A stretch of DNA of 64,000 nt from Actinomycetota bacterium (GCA_003569265.1 BGON01000001.1:186001-250000), one strand, 5' to 3'. Positions 1 through 9,169 are shown, counted from the stretch's first letter. The notes: generated by a model not told the origin, from the letters alone. Numbers and translations: made by a program.

Positions 1-717
1 TCGCATGCCGAATCCTCATTTCCCGCACAAGTGGGCAATGATTTTGATGAATTCATAGCACTATCCTCTGTTCACTGTGATGGCTGGGGAATCTCTACAA
101 ATAATAGAGCGCAAGCTCATGTGGTGCTAGAGAAGAAAGTTGAAGCTGCAGCCGAAAGTGCAACATTTCAAAAGGTAGTCGCTGACAATGTAGCCGATGG
201 TGCGTTACTACATCTTCGTTGGGCAACTAAAGGAATATCAATAAGCGAGAACAACACTCACCCATTTGTCTACGCAGACTATTCATTTATTCATAATGGA
301 TCAATCTTCCCGCCAGATTCTTTCACTGACTTTATTGATGAGAAGTTTAAGAAGCTAATAGTGGATGATTCAGATAGTGAGCGCTATTTCTATCTCATGC
401 TGACACAAATAGAAAAGCTTGGTTTAGCTGATGGAATCAAGACAACACTTGCAATTATTAAGGAACATGGAAAAACTACTTCACTCAACTTCATGCTCAT
501 GAATAATGAGAACTTTGTAGTTGGCAGCGAGCATGACTCTGCAAAGAAACCTGAGTGGGCCCCAGATGACTATTACGTCATCAAATACAAGAAGAATGCC
601 GATGGGGTTCTCTTTGCTTCAAGTGGGTGGAACCAACCAGGCTGGAACACCTTAGAAAATCACCATGCTGCCATCGTTAACCGTTCAACCTTTGAGATTG
701 ACGTAATCACCCTCTAA
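1..717 (+). CDS. Class II glutamine amidotransferase domain protein (5' end cut by window)
   Basis: The reading frame is open from base 1, so the N-terminus, including the expected catalytic Cys, lies outside the window. What remains resembles the YafJ/EgtC-like class II glutamine amidotransferases: a conserved DGWG block, then HLRWATKG and HPFVYADYSFIHNGSI, the arginine and asparagine/glycine regions that form the glutaminase pocket. These Ntn-hydrolase domains release ammonia from glutamine. No synthetase domain is fused in the visible part, so the acceptor is unknown. miaB follows after 21 bases with its own promoter. The family call is fairly secure; the substrate is not. Confidence 0.7.
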   Translation, partial: SHAESSFPAQVGNDFDEFIALSSVHCDGWGISTNNRAQAHVVLEKKVEAAAESATFQKVVADNVADGALLHLRWATKGISISENNTHPFVYADYSFIHNGSIFPPDSFTDFIDEKFKKLIVDDSDSERYFYLMLTQIEKLGLADGIKTTLAIIKEHGKTTSLNFMLMNNENFVVGSEHDSAKKPEWAPDDYYVIKYKKNADGVLFASSGWNQPGWNTLENHHAAIVNRSTFEIDVITL

Positions 718-726
718 TTCCCCCAT

Positions 727-732
727 TACGAT
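727..732 (+). promoter_or_regulatory. -10 hexamer of leaderless miaB
   Basis: TACGAT is followed by 6 nt and then the miaB ATG. Transcription would start at the start codon. No Shine-Dalgarno sequence is present. Confidence 0.6.
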
Positions 733-738
733 AGGTGC

Positions 739-2160
739 ATGAACCGCACCTATGTCGTTGAAACTTACGGCTGCCAGATGAACGTGCATGATTCTGAGCG
801 CATTGCCGGCTTACTAGATGAAGCTGGTTTCACTCCAGTCGAGCCGGGTGTGCAAGCAGATATCGTGGTTTTCAACACGTGTGCAGTGCGCGAAAATGCA
901 GATAATAAATTGTATGGAAACTTATCTTTCCTAGCACCCATCAAAAAAGCTAATCCCCATATGCAGATTGCTGTTGGGGGATGTCTTGCACAAAAGGATC
1001 AGGCAACAATTTTAAAGAAGGCCCCTTATGTGGATGTGGTCTTTGGAACTCATAATGTCGGCTCACTTCCAGTATTACTTGAGCGTGCGCGCATTGAAGA
1101 AGAGTCTCAGATTGAGATCCTAGAATCTTTGGAACATTTCCCATCAACTCTTCCGGCAAGACGCCTATCAGCATTCTCTTCGTGGGTATCAGTCTCGGTT
1201 GGATGCAATAACACCTGCACTTTTTGCATTGTGCCAACTTTGCGGGGCGTTGAAAAAGACCGCAGTGCGAAAGATATTTTAAATGAAGTACGCGCTTTAG
1301 TTGATCAAGGCGTCATTGAAATTACATTACTTGGTCAAAATGTGAATGCCTATGGGGTTGATTTTGGTGATCGAAGTGCTTTTGCCAACCTGCTTAAAGA
1401 ATGCGGCAAAGTTGATGGATTAGAGCGGGTGCGCTTCATGTCTCCACACCCTCGTGATTTCACCGATGATGTTATTGAAGCTATGGCCACAACAGCCAAT
1501 GTCATGCCGCATCTACATATGCCACTGCAATCTGGCTCCAATACTATTTTGCAAGCGATGCGACGCTCTTATCGCACTGATAGATATTTAGGTATTATTG
1601 ATCGAGTTCGCACTGCCATGCCACATGCATCTATCACAACTGACATCATTGTTGGTTTCCCGGGTGAGACGGAAAGTGATTTCCAGGCGACTATGGATCT
1701 TTGTACAGAGGCGCGCTTTGCAGCTGCCTACACCTATCAATACTCAAAGCGTCCAGGAACACCGGCAGCGTCAATGCCAGATCAAGTATCACCAGAAACT
1801 GTTGGTGAGCGTTATACGCGATTGCATAACCATCAACAAGGGCTTTCACTATCTGTGAATCAAGAAGCAGTAGGTAAGAAATTCAAAGTACTAGTTGGCG
1901 ATTATGAAGGCCGCAGAGATGAAGTACAGGCACGCATGACTGGACGTAGTGAGGATTTCAGATTAGTTCATTTCTCAAACAGCATCGAAACACGCCCAGG
2001 TGATGAAGTAGAAGTATCAATTACCGAAGCTTCAGCGCACTACTTAATCGGAACGCCTGGTTTAGTAAGGGCCACACGCGGGGGAGATGCCCACGCTGCT
2101 CGTATTGCAGAAAAGAAGAGCTCAGCGACATTACTGGGAATGCCGACGCTAAAGGTATGA
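739..2160 (+). CDS. miaB: tRNA-2-methylthio-N6-dimethylallyladenosine synthase MiaB
   Basis: Radical-SAM methylthiotransferase that adds a methylthio group to i6A37 of tRNAs reading UNN codons. The N-terminal MTTase domain has its cluster cysteines at C12, C48 and C82 ([21 protein letters not shown]). The radical-SAM CxxxCxxC is C156/C160/C163 (GCNNTCTFC), and a TRAM domain occupies roughly residues 375-440. Its 473 residues fit the family. The stop overlaps the miaA start (ATGA), so i6A synthesis and its thiomethylation are encoded in consecutive genes. It depends on Fe-S cluster supply, for example from ErpA encoded near 61.2 kb. Confidence 0.95.
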   Translation: MNRTYVVETYGCQMNVHDSERIAGLLDEAGFTPVEPGVQADIVVFNTCAVRENADNKLYGNLSFLAPIKKANPHMQIAVGGCLAQKDQATILKKAPYVDVVFGTHNVGSLPVLLERARIEEESQIEILESLEHFPSTLPARRLSAFSSWVSVSVGCNNTCTFCIVPTLRGVEKDRSAKDILNEVRALVDQGVIEITLLGQNVNAYGVDFGDRSAFANLLKECGKVDGLERVRFMSPHPRDFTDDVIEAMATTANVMPHLHMPLQSGSNTILQAMRRSYRTDRYLGIIDRVRTAMPHASITTDIIVGFPGETESDFQATMDLCTEARFAAAYTYQYSKRPGTPAASMPDQVSPETVGERYTRLHNHQQGLSLSVNQEAVGKKFKVLVGDYEGRRDEVQARMTGRSEDFRLVHFSNSIETRPGDEVEVSITEASAHYLIGTPGLVRATRGGDAHAARIAEKKSSATLLGMPTLKV

Positions 2161-3062
2161 AGTTAATTGTAATTTGTGGCGCAACAGCAACCGGAAAGAG
2201 CGATTTAGCTATTTCGCTAGCCCAACACTTAGGCGCTGAAATCATTAACGCTGACTCGATGCAGATCTATAAAGGCATGGATATTGGCACGGCAAAGCTT
2301 CCCGTGATAGAGCGAGCAGGTATCACCCACCATATGCTCGATGTATTGGAAGTTACTCAGGATTCAACCGTCGCCTGGTATCAAGAACAAGCACGCAATG
2401 CTGTAACTGAAATCCATAGCCGCGGAAAAGATGTAATTGTTGTTGGTGGAACAGGTCTTTATATCAAAGCGATTTTGGATGATTTGAACTTTCCAGATAC
2501 TGACCCTGTTGTGCGAGCATCGCTAGAACTTGAATTGGCAACAATTGGGCTACATGCTTTATTTGAGCGTTTAGAAAAACTTGATCCAGCCGCAGCCATT
2601 GCCATTGATCGTGCTAACTCTCGCCGAGTAATTCGCGCGCTAGAAGTCATTGCAATTACAGGTAAACCCTTTACGGCCAATTTGCCGCGTGAGGCAAGCA
2701 CTCGTTACCCACATGCAGTGCAATTCGGTTTAGTAATGGACCGGGATCATTTAAGTGAGCGGATAAGTAAGCGCGTTGATCGAATGTGGGAGTTAGGCTT
2801 TGTTGAAGAAGTCGAACAACTACTCAAAGATGGAATCACTTCTGGGCGCACAGCGCAATTAGCTCTTGGTTATTCACAACTTATAGCGGTGAAGAATGGG
2901 CTATGGAGTGAGGAAGAAGCAAAAGAGGACACAAAGCGGGCCACACGCCAATATGCCCGCCGCCAAGAGACGTGGTTTTCGCGTGATGAACGAATCAAAT
3001 GGATATCACAAGCCCAGCCACGTCTAGAAACTGCACTCCAACATCTAGAGAAGATAAACTAG
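2157..3062 (+). CDS. miaA: tRNA dimethylallyltransferase MiaA
   Basis: Transfers the dimethylallyl group from DMAPP to N6 of A37 in tRNA, giving the substrate of MiaB. The P-loop GATATGKS is at the N-terminus, followed by [17 protein letters not shown], which binds tRNA and contains the catalytic Asp, and by [11 protein letters not shown]. The C-terminal part carries [11 protein letters not shown], typical of the family. At 301 residues it has normal length. It overlaps miaB by 4 nt, so coupled translation is expected, and lies 5 nt upstream of dapF. DMAPP comes from the MEP pathway, whose first enzyme Dxs is encoded at 13.1 kb. Confidence 0.95.
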   Translation: MKLIVICGATATGKSDLAISLAQHLGAEIINADSMQIYKGMDIGTAKLPVIERAGITHHMLDVLEVTQDSTVAWYQEQARNAVTEIHSRGKDVIVVGGTGLYIKAILDDLNFPDTDPVVRASLELELATIGLHALFERLEKLDPAAAIAIDRANSRRVIRALEVIAITGKPFTANLPREASTRYPHAVQFGLVMDRDHLSERISKRVDRMWELGFVEEVEQLLKDGITSGRTAQLALGYSQLIAVKNGLWSEEEAKEDTKRATRQYARRQETWFSRDERIKWISQAQPRLETALQHLEKIN

Positions 3063-3067
3063 TAACA

Positions 3068-3865
3068 ATGATTGCAACATACGGGCACGGGACCGAAAAT
3101 GATTTTGTCCTCGTTTTTGACCCAAAAGATGAGCAATCAATAACAACTGCCCAAACTGCGGCAATTTGTAACCGACAAACTGGAATCGGTGCAGATGGAT
3201 TAATACGAATTATTAAGCGCGATGAAAAGTGGTTCATGGATTATCGCAACGCTGATGGTTCATTAGCCGAGATGTGTGGCAATGGAATAAGAGTGATGGC
3301 CAGGTATTTAGTTGAACGCGGGCATATGCCTGAAGGTATTTTTGGGATTAATACACGAGATGGAATGAAGCATTTGCGCGTGCCAATGGATGGCAATATC
3401 TCTGTAAATATGGGCAAAGTCAGTGATGAAGAAGTCGCAATTACTGCAGCAAATAACGGCCATATCTGGAATGGCTATAACATCAATGTTGGTAATCCTC
3501 ATGCAGTCGTATTTGTTGAAGATATTGAGCAAGTTGGGGCTTTAGATGATGCACCGATTGTTAGACCTAAAGACACATACCCTGAAGGTGTGAACGTAGA
3601 GTTTGTTCAGATCACAGGCGATCATGAAGTTTCTATGCGCGTGTACGAAAGAGGCAGTGGAGAAACTCGCTCATGTGGCACAGGAACATGCGCTGTTGCA
3701 TTTGCAGCCGCTCTTCATACAAATGATCGCCTACCATCGCACTGGGTCATCAATCCTCCAGGAGGACGCTTAGAAGTCTCTATCGATGGACATTCCAACG
3801 CCACATTAATTGGTCCAGCAGTTCTGGTTAAAGATGTAGATATCTCGGAGTTTCTACTTGCCTGA
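3068..3865 (+). CDS. dapF: Diaminopimelate epimerase DapF
   Basis: Cofactor-independent racemase converting LL- to meso-diaminopimelate for lysine and peptidoglycan. Both catalytic cysteines are visible: C70 in EMCGNGIR and C203 in SCGTGTCA. The start at 3068 was chosen because it gives MIATYGHGTENDFV, the usual N-terminus; an in-frame ATG at 2999 would lie inside miaA and add 23 unrelated residues. At 265 residues it is of normal length. It is co-transcribed with miaB-miaA-hflX, an order also found in mycobacteria. Its stop overlaps the hflX TTG start by 8 nt. Confidence 0.94.
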   Translation: MIATYGHGTENDFVLVFDPKDEQSITTAQTAAICNRQTGIGADGLIRIIKRDEKWFMDYRNADGSLAEMCGNGIRVMARYLVERGHMPEGIFGINTRDGMKHLRVPMDGNISVNMGKVSDEEVAITAANNGHIWNGYNINVGNPHAVVFVEDIEQVGALDDAPIVRPKDTYPEGVNVEFVQITGDHEVSMRVYERGSGETRSCGTGTCAVAFAAALHTNDRLPSHWVINPPGGRLEVSIDGHSNATLIGPAVLVKDVDISEFLLA

Positions 3866-5324
3866 AAAAGAGTTTGATGATGAGTTTGAAGCTTTGCTTG
3901 CCGAAAGCGCGCGCGTTGCAGCTGAATACGATGCCAGTGATGAGGATGAGTTAGTAGATCCAACCCAGGAACTCTCAGAGCGTCATTCATTAAGACGCGT
4001 AAGAGGTTTTTCTACACAGCTTCAAGATATTACTGAGGTTGAAAACCGTGAGTTACAACTTGAAAAAGTTGTTTTAGTGGGTGTGTGGACTGAGGGCACA
4101 TCAGAGATGGCTGAGAATTCTTTAGCCGAACTTAAAGCATTGGCTGAGACCGCAGGTTCAGAAGTCATGGAAGGAATTATTCAGCGCCGTGATAAACCAG
4201 ATCCAGCCACATATATTGGCTCGGGAAAAGTTGCCGAGCTTAAGCAGATTGTGGTTGCAACTGGGGCTGACACTGTCATTTGTGATGGAGAGCTTTCTCC
4301 ATCACAGCTGCGCCAGTTGGAAGAGAAAATCAAAGTTAAAGTTGTTGATAGAACCGCTTTGATTTTAGATATTTTTGCTCAGCACGCAAAGAGCAAAGAG
4401 GGCAAAGCCCAGGTCGAACTTGCACAGATTGCATATCTATTGCCACGCCTTCGTGGTTGGGGAGATTCACTCTCACGCCAAGCAGGTGGTCGCGCCGCAG
4501 GTGGAGCTGGTATTGGTGGACGCGGTCCGGGTGAGACAAAGATTGAAACTGATCGGCGCAAAATCCGTGACAAGATGGCAAAGCTGCGCAAAGAGATAGC
4601 AGAGATGAAGGTATCCCGTGATACCAAACGCCAAGAGCGCCGGCGTTTTAATATCCCATCCGTCGCAATTGCTGGATATACCAATGCCGGCAAATCATCC
4701 CTGCTCAATCGCCTTACAGATGCTGGGGTTCTTGTTGAGAACGCACTTTTTGCAACATTAGATCCAACTGTGCGTAAATCACAAACCAGTGATGGTCGCG
4801 TATACACCTTGAGTGACACAGTGGGATTCGTTCGCCATCTGCCTCACCAACTCATCGATGCTTTTAAATCAACTCTGGAGGAAGTGTCTGGCTCTGATGT
4901 CATTGTGCATGTTGTTGATGGCTCACACCCAGATCCATTCGAACAAATTCGTGCAGTGAGAGAAGTTATTACAGAAATTGGTGGGGGAGATATCCCTGAA
5001 ATTATTGCCATTAATAAAGTAGATGTTGCTAATCCTGAAGTTGTCATGGAGATTTTGCGCAAAGAACCTAATAGTTATGCTTTTTCAGTCAGAACTGGTT
5101 TTGGCATTGAGGGTCTGGTTTATGCAATTGAACGATCATTGCCTAGGCCCTCAGTTGAAATTAATGCAGTCATCCCTTATGAGCGTGGTGACTTGGTGCA
5201 TGAGATTCATGAGCGTGGAGAAATCTTTTCCGAGGAGTACGTAGAGGCTGGCACTGCAATCCACGGCCGGGTCGATGGAACTCTGGCCGCTGCGATAGAA
5301 AAGGTGCAAGTGAGGGGGGAATAA
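3858..5324 (+). CDS. hflX: GTPase HflX
   Basis: Ribosome-associated GTPase that splits stalled or hibernating 70S ribosomes in characterised bacteria. The N-terminal HflX domain (about 65-190) precedes a glycine-rich GGRAAGGAGIGGRGPGETK linker and a coiled coil. The G domain starts with GYTNAGKSS near residue 273 and continues with DTVGFVRHLP and NKVD. The acidic leader of about 40 residues is common in actinobacteria. The start is a TTG overlapping the dapF stop; no in-frame ATG lies near, so the exact start is uncertain. It is the last gene of the miaB operon. Confidence 0.93.
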   Translation: MPEKEFDDEFEALLAESARVAAEYDASDEDELVDPTQELSERHSLRRVRGFSTQLQDITEVENRELQLEKVVLVGVWTEGTSEMAENSLAELKALAETAGSEVMEGIIQRRDKPDPATYIGSGKVAELKQIVVATGADTVICDGELSPSQLRQLEEKIKVKVVDRTALILDIFAQHAKSKEGKAQVELAQIAYLLPRLRGWGDSLSRQAGGRAAGGAGIGGRGPGETKIETDRRKIRDKMAKLRKEIAEMKVSRDTKRQERRRFNIPSVAIAGYTNAGKSSLLNRLTDAGVLVENALFATLDPTVRKSQTSDGRVYTLSDTVGFVRHLPHQLIDAFKSTLEEVSGSDVIVHVVDGSHPDPFEQIRAVREVITEIGGGDIPEIIAINKVDVANPEVVMEILRKEPNSYAFSVRTGFGIEGLVYAIERSLPRPSVEINAVIPYERGDLVHEIHERGEIFSEEYVEAGTAIHGRVDGTLAAAIEKVQVRGE

Positions 5325-5419
5325 CCCCGACACGCCGTGCGTTATAGCAACAGTAAAGGCTGATGTGCGCCATGATGCGCCCGCAGGAACTAGTCACGTA
5401 TGGAATCGAGGTGAGAGCA

Positions 5420-5716
5420 ATGGCAACAGATTACGACACACCCAGAAAAACTGATGAAGAACTACATGAAGAATCGTTAGAAGAATTAAAAGCTAAACGT
5501 GTCGATGCTCAATCCGGCCAGATCGATGTTGATGAAGCAGAAGCTGCTGAAAGTCTAGAACTACCTGGTGCAGATTTATCAGGTGAAGAATTAGCAGTTC
5601 GAGTGGTACCAAAGCAAGTTGATGAATTCACATGTTCACGTTGTTTCCTTGTGCATCACATTACCCAACTTGCAAAAGGCGAAGGTGCCAAAGCTGTTTG
5701 TAAAGAGTGTAGTTAA
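5420..5716 (+). CDS. DUF4193 zinc-ribbon protein
   Basis: Small acidic protein of 98 residues, typical of actinobacteria and of unknown function. It starts MATDYDTPRK, has a Glu/Asp-rich middle, and ends with two CxxC pairs (TCSRC and VCKEC) that should bind one zinc. The start at 5420 is set by GAGGTGAG at 5408-5415; an upstream in-frame ATG at 5363 lacks such support. In mycobacteria this family lies close to dut and DUF3093, as here. The stop shares the TTAA at 5713-5716 with the convergent DUF3093 gene. Confidence 0.85.
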   Translation: MATDYDTPRKTDEELHEESLEELKAKRVDAQSGQIDVDEAEAAESLELPGADLSGEELAVRVVPKQVDEFTCSRCFLVHHITQLAKGEGAKAVCKECS

Positions 5717-6147
5717 TTAACTTTTAAAGCTTGAGCCAGTTGATTCGCCTTATTACTAGTAATTAACCAGTAAGGTGTTTCATCTCGTTTATCGGTTAAC
5801 TCCACTTTCACGCCGGTGGACGACCAGAACCTAATTCCCAGAAATGCCAAAGGATTAGCATCACGAGATCTGATATTTCTCATAGCCGCGCTATCTAATT
5901 CAGTGACTTCACCTATGTACTTCAACTCTATATGAGCTCGGCCAACCATCAACTCTGACTGGCTAACTTGGATTATCAATCGTGTGCGGATGGCAATTAC
6001 AACCACAAGGGCGCTGAGTGCAAGAAAACTCATCAGCGCAGCAGAGTTTCCTAGAGCCGCCCACACGGAGAGTACAAATGAGAGAAAGAAGAAGTAAATC
6101 AGTGCGAGTAGCCAGAGTGGCATACGGATCACTTCTCGGTATCGCAT
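5713..6147 (-). CDS. DUF3093 membrane protein
   Basis: Protein of 144 residues with two adjacent hydrophobic helices near the N-terminus (LWLLALIYFFFLSFV and a following Ala/Val-rich helix), then a soluble beta-rich domain of about 85 residues. This matches DUF3093, an actinobacterial family of unknown function usually encoded beside dut and DUF4193. The promoter overlaps that of the divergent thioesterase gene. The 3' end overlaps DUF4193 by the stop tetranucleotide. Confidence 0.8.
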   Translation of the reverse strand: MRYREVIRMPLWLLALIYFFFLSFVLSVWAALGNSAALMSFLALSALVVVIAIRTRLIIQVSQSELMVGRAHIELKYIGEVTELDSAAMRNIRSRDANPLAFLGIRFWSSTGVKVELTDKRDETPYWLITSNKANQLAQALKVN

Positions 6148-6154
6148 AGGTCAT

Positions 6155-6160
6155 ACGCTA
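6155..6160 (-). promoter_or_regulatory. -10 hexamer of leaderless DUF3093 gene
   Basis: TAGCGT on the minus strand, 7 nt before ATG at 6147. It lies only 5 bp from the -10 of the divergent gene. Confidence 0.6.
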
Positions 6161-6165
6161 TCGGA

Positions 6166-6171
6166 TACTCT
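6166..6171 (+). promoter_or_regulatory. -10 hexamer of leaderless thioesterase gene
   Basis: TACTCT, 7 nt before ATG at 6179. Its -35 region must fall in the 5' end of the DUF3093 gene. Confidence 0.6.
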
Positions 6172-6178
6172 TTGCTTC

Positions 6179-6766
6179 ATGAGCCGTATCGCATCGACTA
6201 CGCCACCTGAGGGTGCGATGATTCCCGAGCGACATCTGAAAGCTCCACCGGTCGGTTCAAAGATTCCCTCACATTTTGGTCACTGCTTTGGTTGCGGCGA
6301 ACTACATCCCACTGGATTACATCTTGTGGCATATGCAGGTGAAGGCGCAGACATAACTGCGCAGTTCACAGTTACAGAAAATCATCAAGGTGCACCTGGC
6401 TTAGCCCACGGAGGATTACTCTCTTTAGCTTTTGATGAAGCCCTTGGAAAATTAATGTGGTTATTGCGCGCACCTGCAGTTACCGCGCGTCTTGAAACAG
6501 ATTTTTTAAAGCCTGTCCCTATGGGTTCAACCTTACATATCACTGCAAAAATTACTGGAAAAGTAAATCGTAAGGTTTACACATCTGCTGAGGGACGCTT
6601 AAACACACCTGATGGAGAATTGGCAGTCAGGGCAGCTGCTTTATTTGTTATTGTTCCCATGGACCACTTTCTCAACAACGCGCCTAAGGAGTACTTAGAC
6701 CACGTTGCTAAGAGTCCAGAATCCTCGCCTTTGTTGATCCTGATTTCGAGATTAATCCGTAAATGA
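6179..6766 (+). CDS. PaaI/4HBT-type hotdog thioesterase
   Basis: Probable acyl-CoA thioesterase with a single hotdog fold over about residues 35-160. The pattern HCFGCGELHPTGL followed by GLAHGGLLSLAFDEALG is the actinobacterial PaaI-like signature, with the HGG turn and the acidic residue of the central helix as likely catalytic elements. The last 30 residues extend beyond the fold. It heads a three-gene unit with dut and DUF3159, overlapping dut by ATGA. The acyl substrate cannot be told from the sequence. Confidence 0.78.
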   Translation: MSRIASTTPPEGAMIPERHLKAPPVGSKIPSHFGHCFGCGELHPTGLHLVAYAGEGADITAQFTVTENHQGAPGLAHGGLLSLAFDEALGKLMWLLRAPAVTARLETDFLKPVPMGSTLHITAKITGKVNRKVYTSAEGRLNTPDGELAVRAAALFVIVPMDHFLNNAPKEYLDHVAKSPESSPLLILISRLIRK

Positions 6767-7206
6767 GCAAGATTAAAGTTTTAATTAAGCGTTTGGAACC
6801 TTCGGTTCCACTTCCACGTTATGCAAAGGGTGGTGATGCTGGGGCTGATTTAGTTACTACTAAGGATTTCACTTTAGCCCCAGGGGAGCGAGCCTTGATT
6901 CCAACGGGCATATCAATTGCTCTTCCCGATGGTTATGTGGCGCTGGTTCATCCCCGATCCGGTTTAGCAATCAAGCATGGGATCACATTAGTGAACACTC
7001 CAGGCACAATCGACGCTGGCTATCGAGGAGAAATCGCTTGTATTTTAATTAATCATGATCCCAAGGAATCAATCTCTTTTAAGAAGGGCGATCGCATCGC
7101 TCAATTACTCATTCAACAAGTAGAAAAAGCAGAATTCATAGAAGTAGAAGAACTGCCCGGCTCTGGGCGGGGTAGTGGTGGCTTTGGATCAACGGGTGTG
7201 GCGTGA
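6763..7206 (+). CDS. dut: dUTP diphosphatase
   Basis: Trimeric dUTPase that hydrolyses dUTP to dUMP and PPi, keeping uracil out of DNA and supplying dUMP for thymidylate synthesis. All five motifs are recognisable: GGDAGADLV, HPRSGLAIKHG, NTPGTIDAGYRGE, RIAQLLIQ and the C-terminal P-loop-like arm GRGSGGFGSTG. Its 147 residues are typical. It overlaps both neighbours by 4 nt (ATGA, GTGA), so translation of the three genes is likely coupled. Confidence 0.96.
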   Translation: MSKIKVLIKRLEPSVPLPRYAKGGDAGADLVTTKDFTLAPGERALIPTGISIALPDGYVALVHPRSGLAIKHGITLVNTPGTIDAGYRGEIACILINHDPKESISFKKGDRIAQLLIQQVEKAEFIEVEELPGSGRGSGGFGSTGVA

Positions 7207-7820
7207 GCGAACATAATCAAGACAAAGAAACAGTAATCAAAGCTCTGGGTGGTAAGAAAGGTCTGATTGATTCCGGTCTTCCTGCCGTTATTTTCCTTGT
7301 CACTTTCAATGTTAGAAATAATTTACGAGAAGCCATTGTTGCCGCGTTGAGCCTTTCAATTTGTTTAGCAATTTTTCGTTTGGCAAAAAAGGACACTATC
7401 CAGCACTCTATTTCAGGAATATTGGGTGTTTTGATTTGTGCATACTTTGCTAATCGTTCGGGCAATGCCTCTGATTTCTATATCCCTAAACTATTAACTA
7501 ATCTGGCCTATGGCAGCGCATACTTACTTGCAAATTTAGTGGGATGGCCACTATTGGGAATCGTTTTAGGACCTTTGCTAGGTGAAAACTTTGAATGGCG
7601 AAAGAATCCAGAACGCAAGAAGGTTTACACAAGAGCGAGTTGGATTTGGGTTGCAATGTTCTTCTCACGTATTGCTGTTCAATATCCGATTTATCGAAGT
7701 GGCAATGTGAACTTGCTGGGAACAGTTAACTTAGCCATGGGCTATCCGCTATTTTTTGCAACTGCTTATGGGAGTTGGTTAGTAATTAAAACCGCTCCGC
7801 CTGTTATAAAATCTAACTAG
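7203..7820 (+). CDS. DUF3159 membrane protein
   Basis: Integral membrane protein of 205 residues with about five or six hydrophobic helices, matching DUF3159, an actinobacterial family of unknown function commonly found beside dut. It starts at a GTG overlapping the dut stop. The last helix region (GYPLFFATAYGSWLV) is preceded by RKKVYTRASWIW, a family hallmark. The 3' end overlaps the convergent TrkA-type gene by 8 bp. Confidence 0.8.
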   Translation: MSEHNQDKETVIKALGGKKGLIDSGLPAVIFLVTFNVRNNLREAIVAALSLSICLAIFRLAKKDTIQHSISGILGVLICAYFANRSGNASDFYIPKLLTNLAYGSAYLLANLVGWPLLGIVLGPLLGENFEWRKNPERKKVYTRASWIWVAMFFSRIAVQYPIYRSGNVNLLGTVNLAMGYPLFFATAYGSWLVIKTAPPVIKSN

Positions 7821-8472
7821 ATATAAAGCAGGATTTAATGCGGGCTTCAGCATCAGATGAAGCAACAAAAAGTAGTTCATCGCCAGCTGCAAATACATCG
7901 TGAGCTTTAGCTGTGATCACACGACCATCACGAACAATTGCAGCAAGGGTTGCATCTTCTGGGAGTTCGATCTCTTCTACGGTCTTTCCAATACATGATG
8001 AACCATCAGGCAAAGTTAATTCAACGAGATTTGCTTGACCCTTTTTAAATGAGAATAAGCGGACGACATCTCCAACACTTACTGCCTCTTCAACGAGGGC
8101 AGCAATGATGCGAGGAGTTGATACAGCAACATCTACACCCCATGAAGAGTCAAAGAGCCATTCATTCTTTGGATGATTAATTCGAGCGACAACACGTGGC
8201 ACTCCATACTCTGTTTTACCAAGCAGAGATGTCACTAAATTTGCCTTGTCGTCGCCTGTGGCTGCTACTAGAACTTGGCATGTATTGAGGTGGGCGTTGT
8301 CTAGAGATGTAATTTCACAAGCATCTGCCATTAGCCATTCGGCATCTGGAACACTCTCGAGTTTTAGGGCTTTTGGATCTTTATCGATGAGTAAAACTTG
8401 GTGACCGTTATCTAGAAGTTCGCGCGCAATGGCTCGACCCACATTTCCTGCACCAGCGATTGCAACTCTCAT
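7813..8472 (-). CDS. TrkA/RCK potassium-uptake regulatory protein (CeoC-like)
   Basis: Cytoplasmic regulatory subunit of potassium transport. A Rossmann RCK_N domain (AGAGNVGRAIA at 6-16, with Asp about 30 closing the NAD site) is followed by an RCK_C domain from about residue 135. At 219 residues it is a one-unit protein rather than the tandem form of E. coli TrkA. It is translated from an ATGA overlap with the paired gene upstream; the pair corresponds to CeoB/CeoC of mycobacteria and presumably forms heteromers. No TrkH-type channel is in the window. Confidence 0.88.
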   Translation of the reverse strand: MRVAIAGAGNVGRAIARELLDNGHQVLLIDKDPKALKLESVPDAEWLMADACEITSLDNAHLNTCQVLVAATGDDKANLVTSLLGKTEYGVPRVVARINHPKNEWLFDSSWGVDVAVSTPRIIAALVEEAVSVGDVVRLFSFKKGQANLVELTLPDGSSCIGKTVEEIELPEDATLAAIVRDGRVITAKAHDVFAAGDELLFVASSDAEARIKSCFISS

Positions 8473-9137
8473 TTACGCTCTCCATCTGGTGAATTAGCGA
8501 GGATCATTTCAACCTTGGCAATATCTTCATCGTCCACCATTACGTGGATGAGATCACCTTCTTGCAAGACGGTGTGGTGATCAGGAATAAGGCCAACGCC
8601 AAGACGAGTAATAAATGCTACGCGTGCTGGAGTGAGCTCATCGATGAGCAGAATTTGGCGTCCATACCAATCACTGTGTGGATGCATTTCACATAGCTGC
8701 ACAGTTCCACTGGCATCGCGCCATTCCGAGCGTGAACCTTCGGGGAGTAATCTGCGCAGAATCTGATCTGTTGCCCAGAGAACTGTTGCAACAGTTGGAA
8801 TTCCTAAGCGCTGATAAATTTCAGCACGGCCTGGATCATAAATACGAGCCACAACGTTTTGGACGCCATATGTCTCACGAGCAACGCGTGCGGCTAAAAT
8901 GTTTGAGTTATCACCATTACTAACAGCGGCAAATGCATCGGCATCTTGAATTCCAGCTTCGCGTAAAACATCACGGTCAAAGCCAACGCCAGTGACGGTT
9001 TTGCCTTTGAAGTTTGGACCTAGGCGACGAAAAGCCTCACGTGCTTGGTCAATTACCGCAACGGTGTGACCAGCGGCTTCAAGATCAGTGGCCAATGAAG
9101 AGCCGACTCGACCGCATCCCATGATGACTACGTGCAT
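8469..9137 (-). CDS. TrkA/RCK potassium-uptake regulatory protein (CeoB-like)
   Basis: First gene of the ceoBC pair: RCK_N with MGCGRVGSSLA at 6-16, then RCK_C from about 135, 222 residues in all. Such proteins bind NAD(H) or adenine nucleotides and gate Trk/Ktr channels. It is divergent from the RNA methyltransferase gene across 32 bp, an arrangement also seen around the TRAM methyltransferase gene of mycobacteria. The two divergent promoters overlap almost completely. Confidence 0.88.
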   Translation of the reverse strand: MHVVIMGCGRVGSSLATDLEAAGHTVAVIDQAREAFRRLGPNFKGKTVTGVGFDRDVLREAGIQDADAFAAVSNGDNSNILAARVARETYGVQNVVARIYDPGRAEIYQRLGIPTVATVLWATDQILRRLLPEGSRSEWRDASGTVQLCEMHPHSDWYGRQILLIDELTPARVAFITRLGVGLIPDHHTVLQEGDLIHVMVDDEDIAKVEMILANSPDGERK

Positions 9138-9144
9138 ATGTATT

Positions 9145-9150
9145 AACTTA
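9145..9150 (-). promoter_or_regulatory. -10 hexamer of leaderless ceoB
   Basis: TAAGTT, 7 nt before ATG at 9137. It is 6 bp from the opposite-strand -10 at 9157. Confidence 0.6.
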
Positions 9151-9156
9151 CACCCA

Positions 9157-9162
9157 TAAGGT
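9157..9162 (+). promoter_or_regulatory. -10 hexamer of leaderless RNA methyltransferase gene
   Basis: TAAGGT, 7 nt before the GTG at 9170. It selects that GTG over the in-frame ATG at 9182. The AAGG inside it could be mistaken for a ribosome binding site. Confidence 0.58.
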
Positions 9163-9169
9163 TAGTTCC

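Noticed and set aside
9157-9162. AAGG as a Shine-Dalgarno for the TRAM methyltransferase
   Set aside because: The same bases form TAAGGT at the exact leaderless spacing found at 25 other genes, which is the simpler reading.
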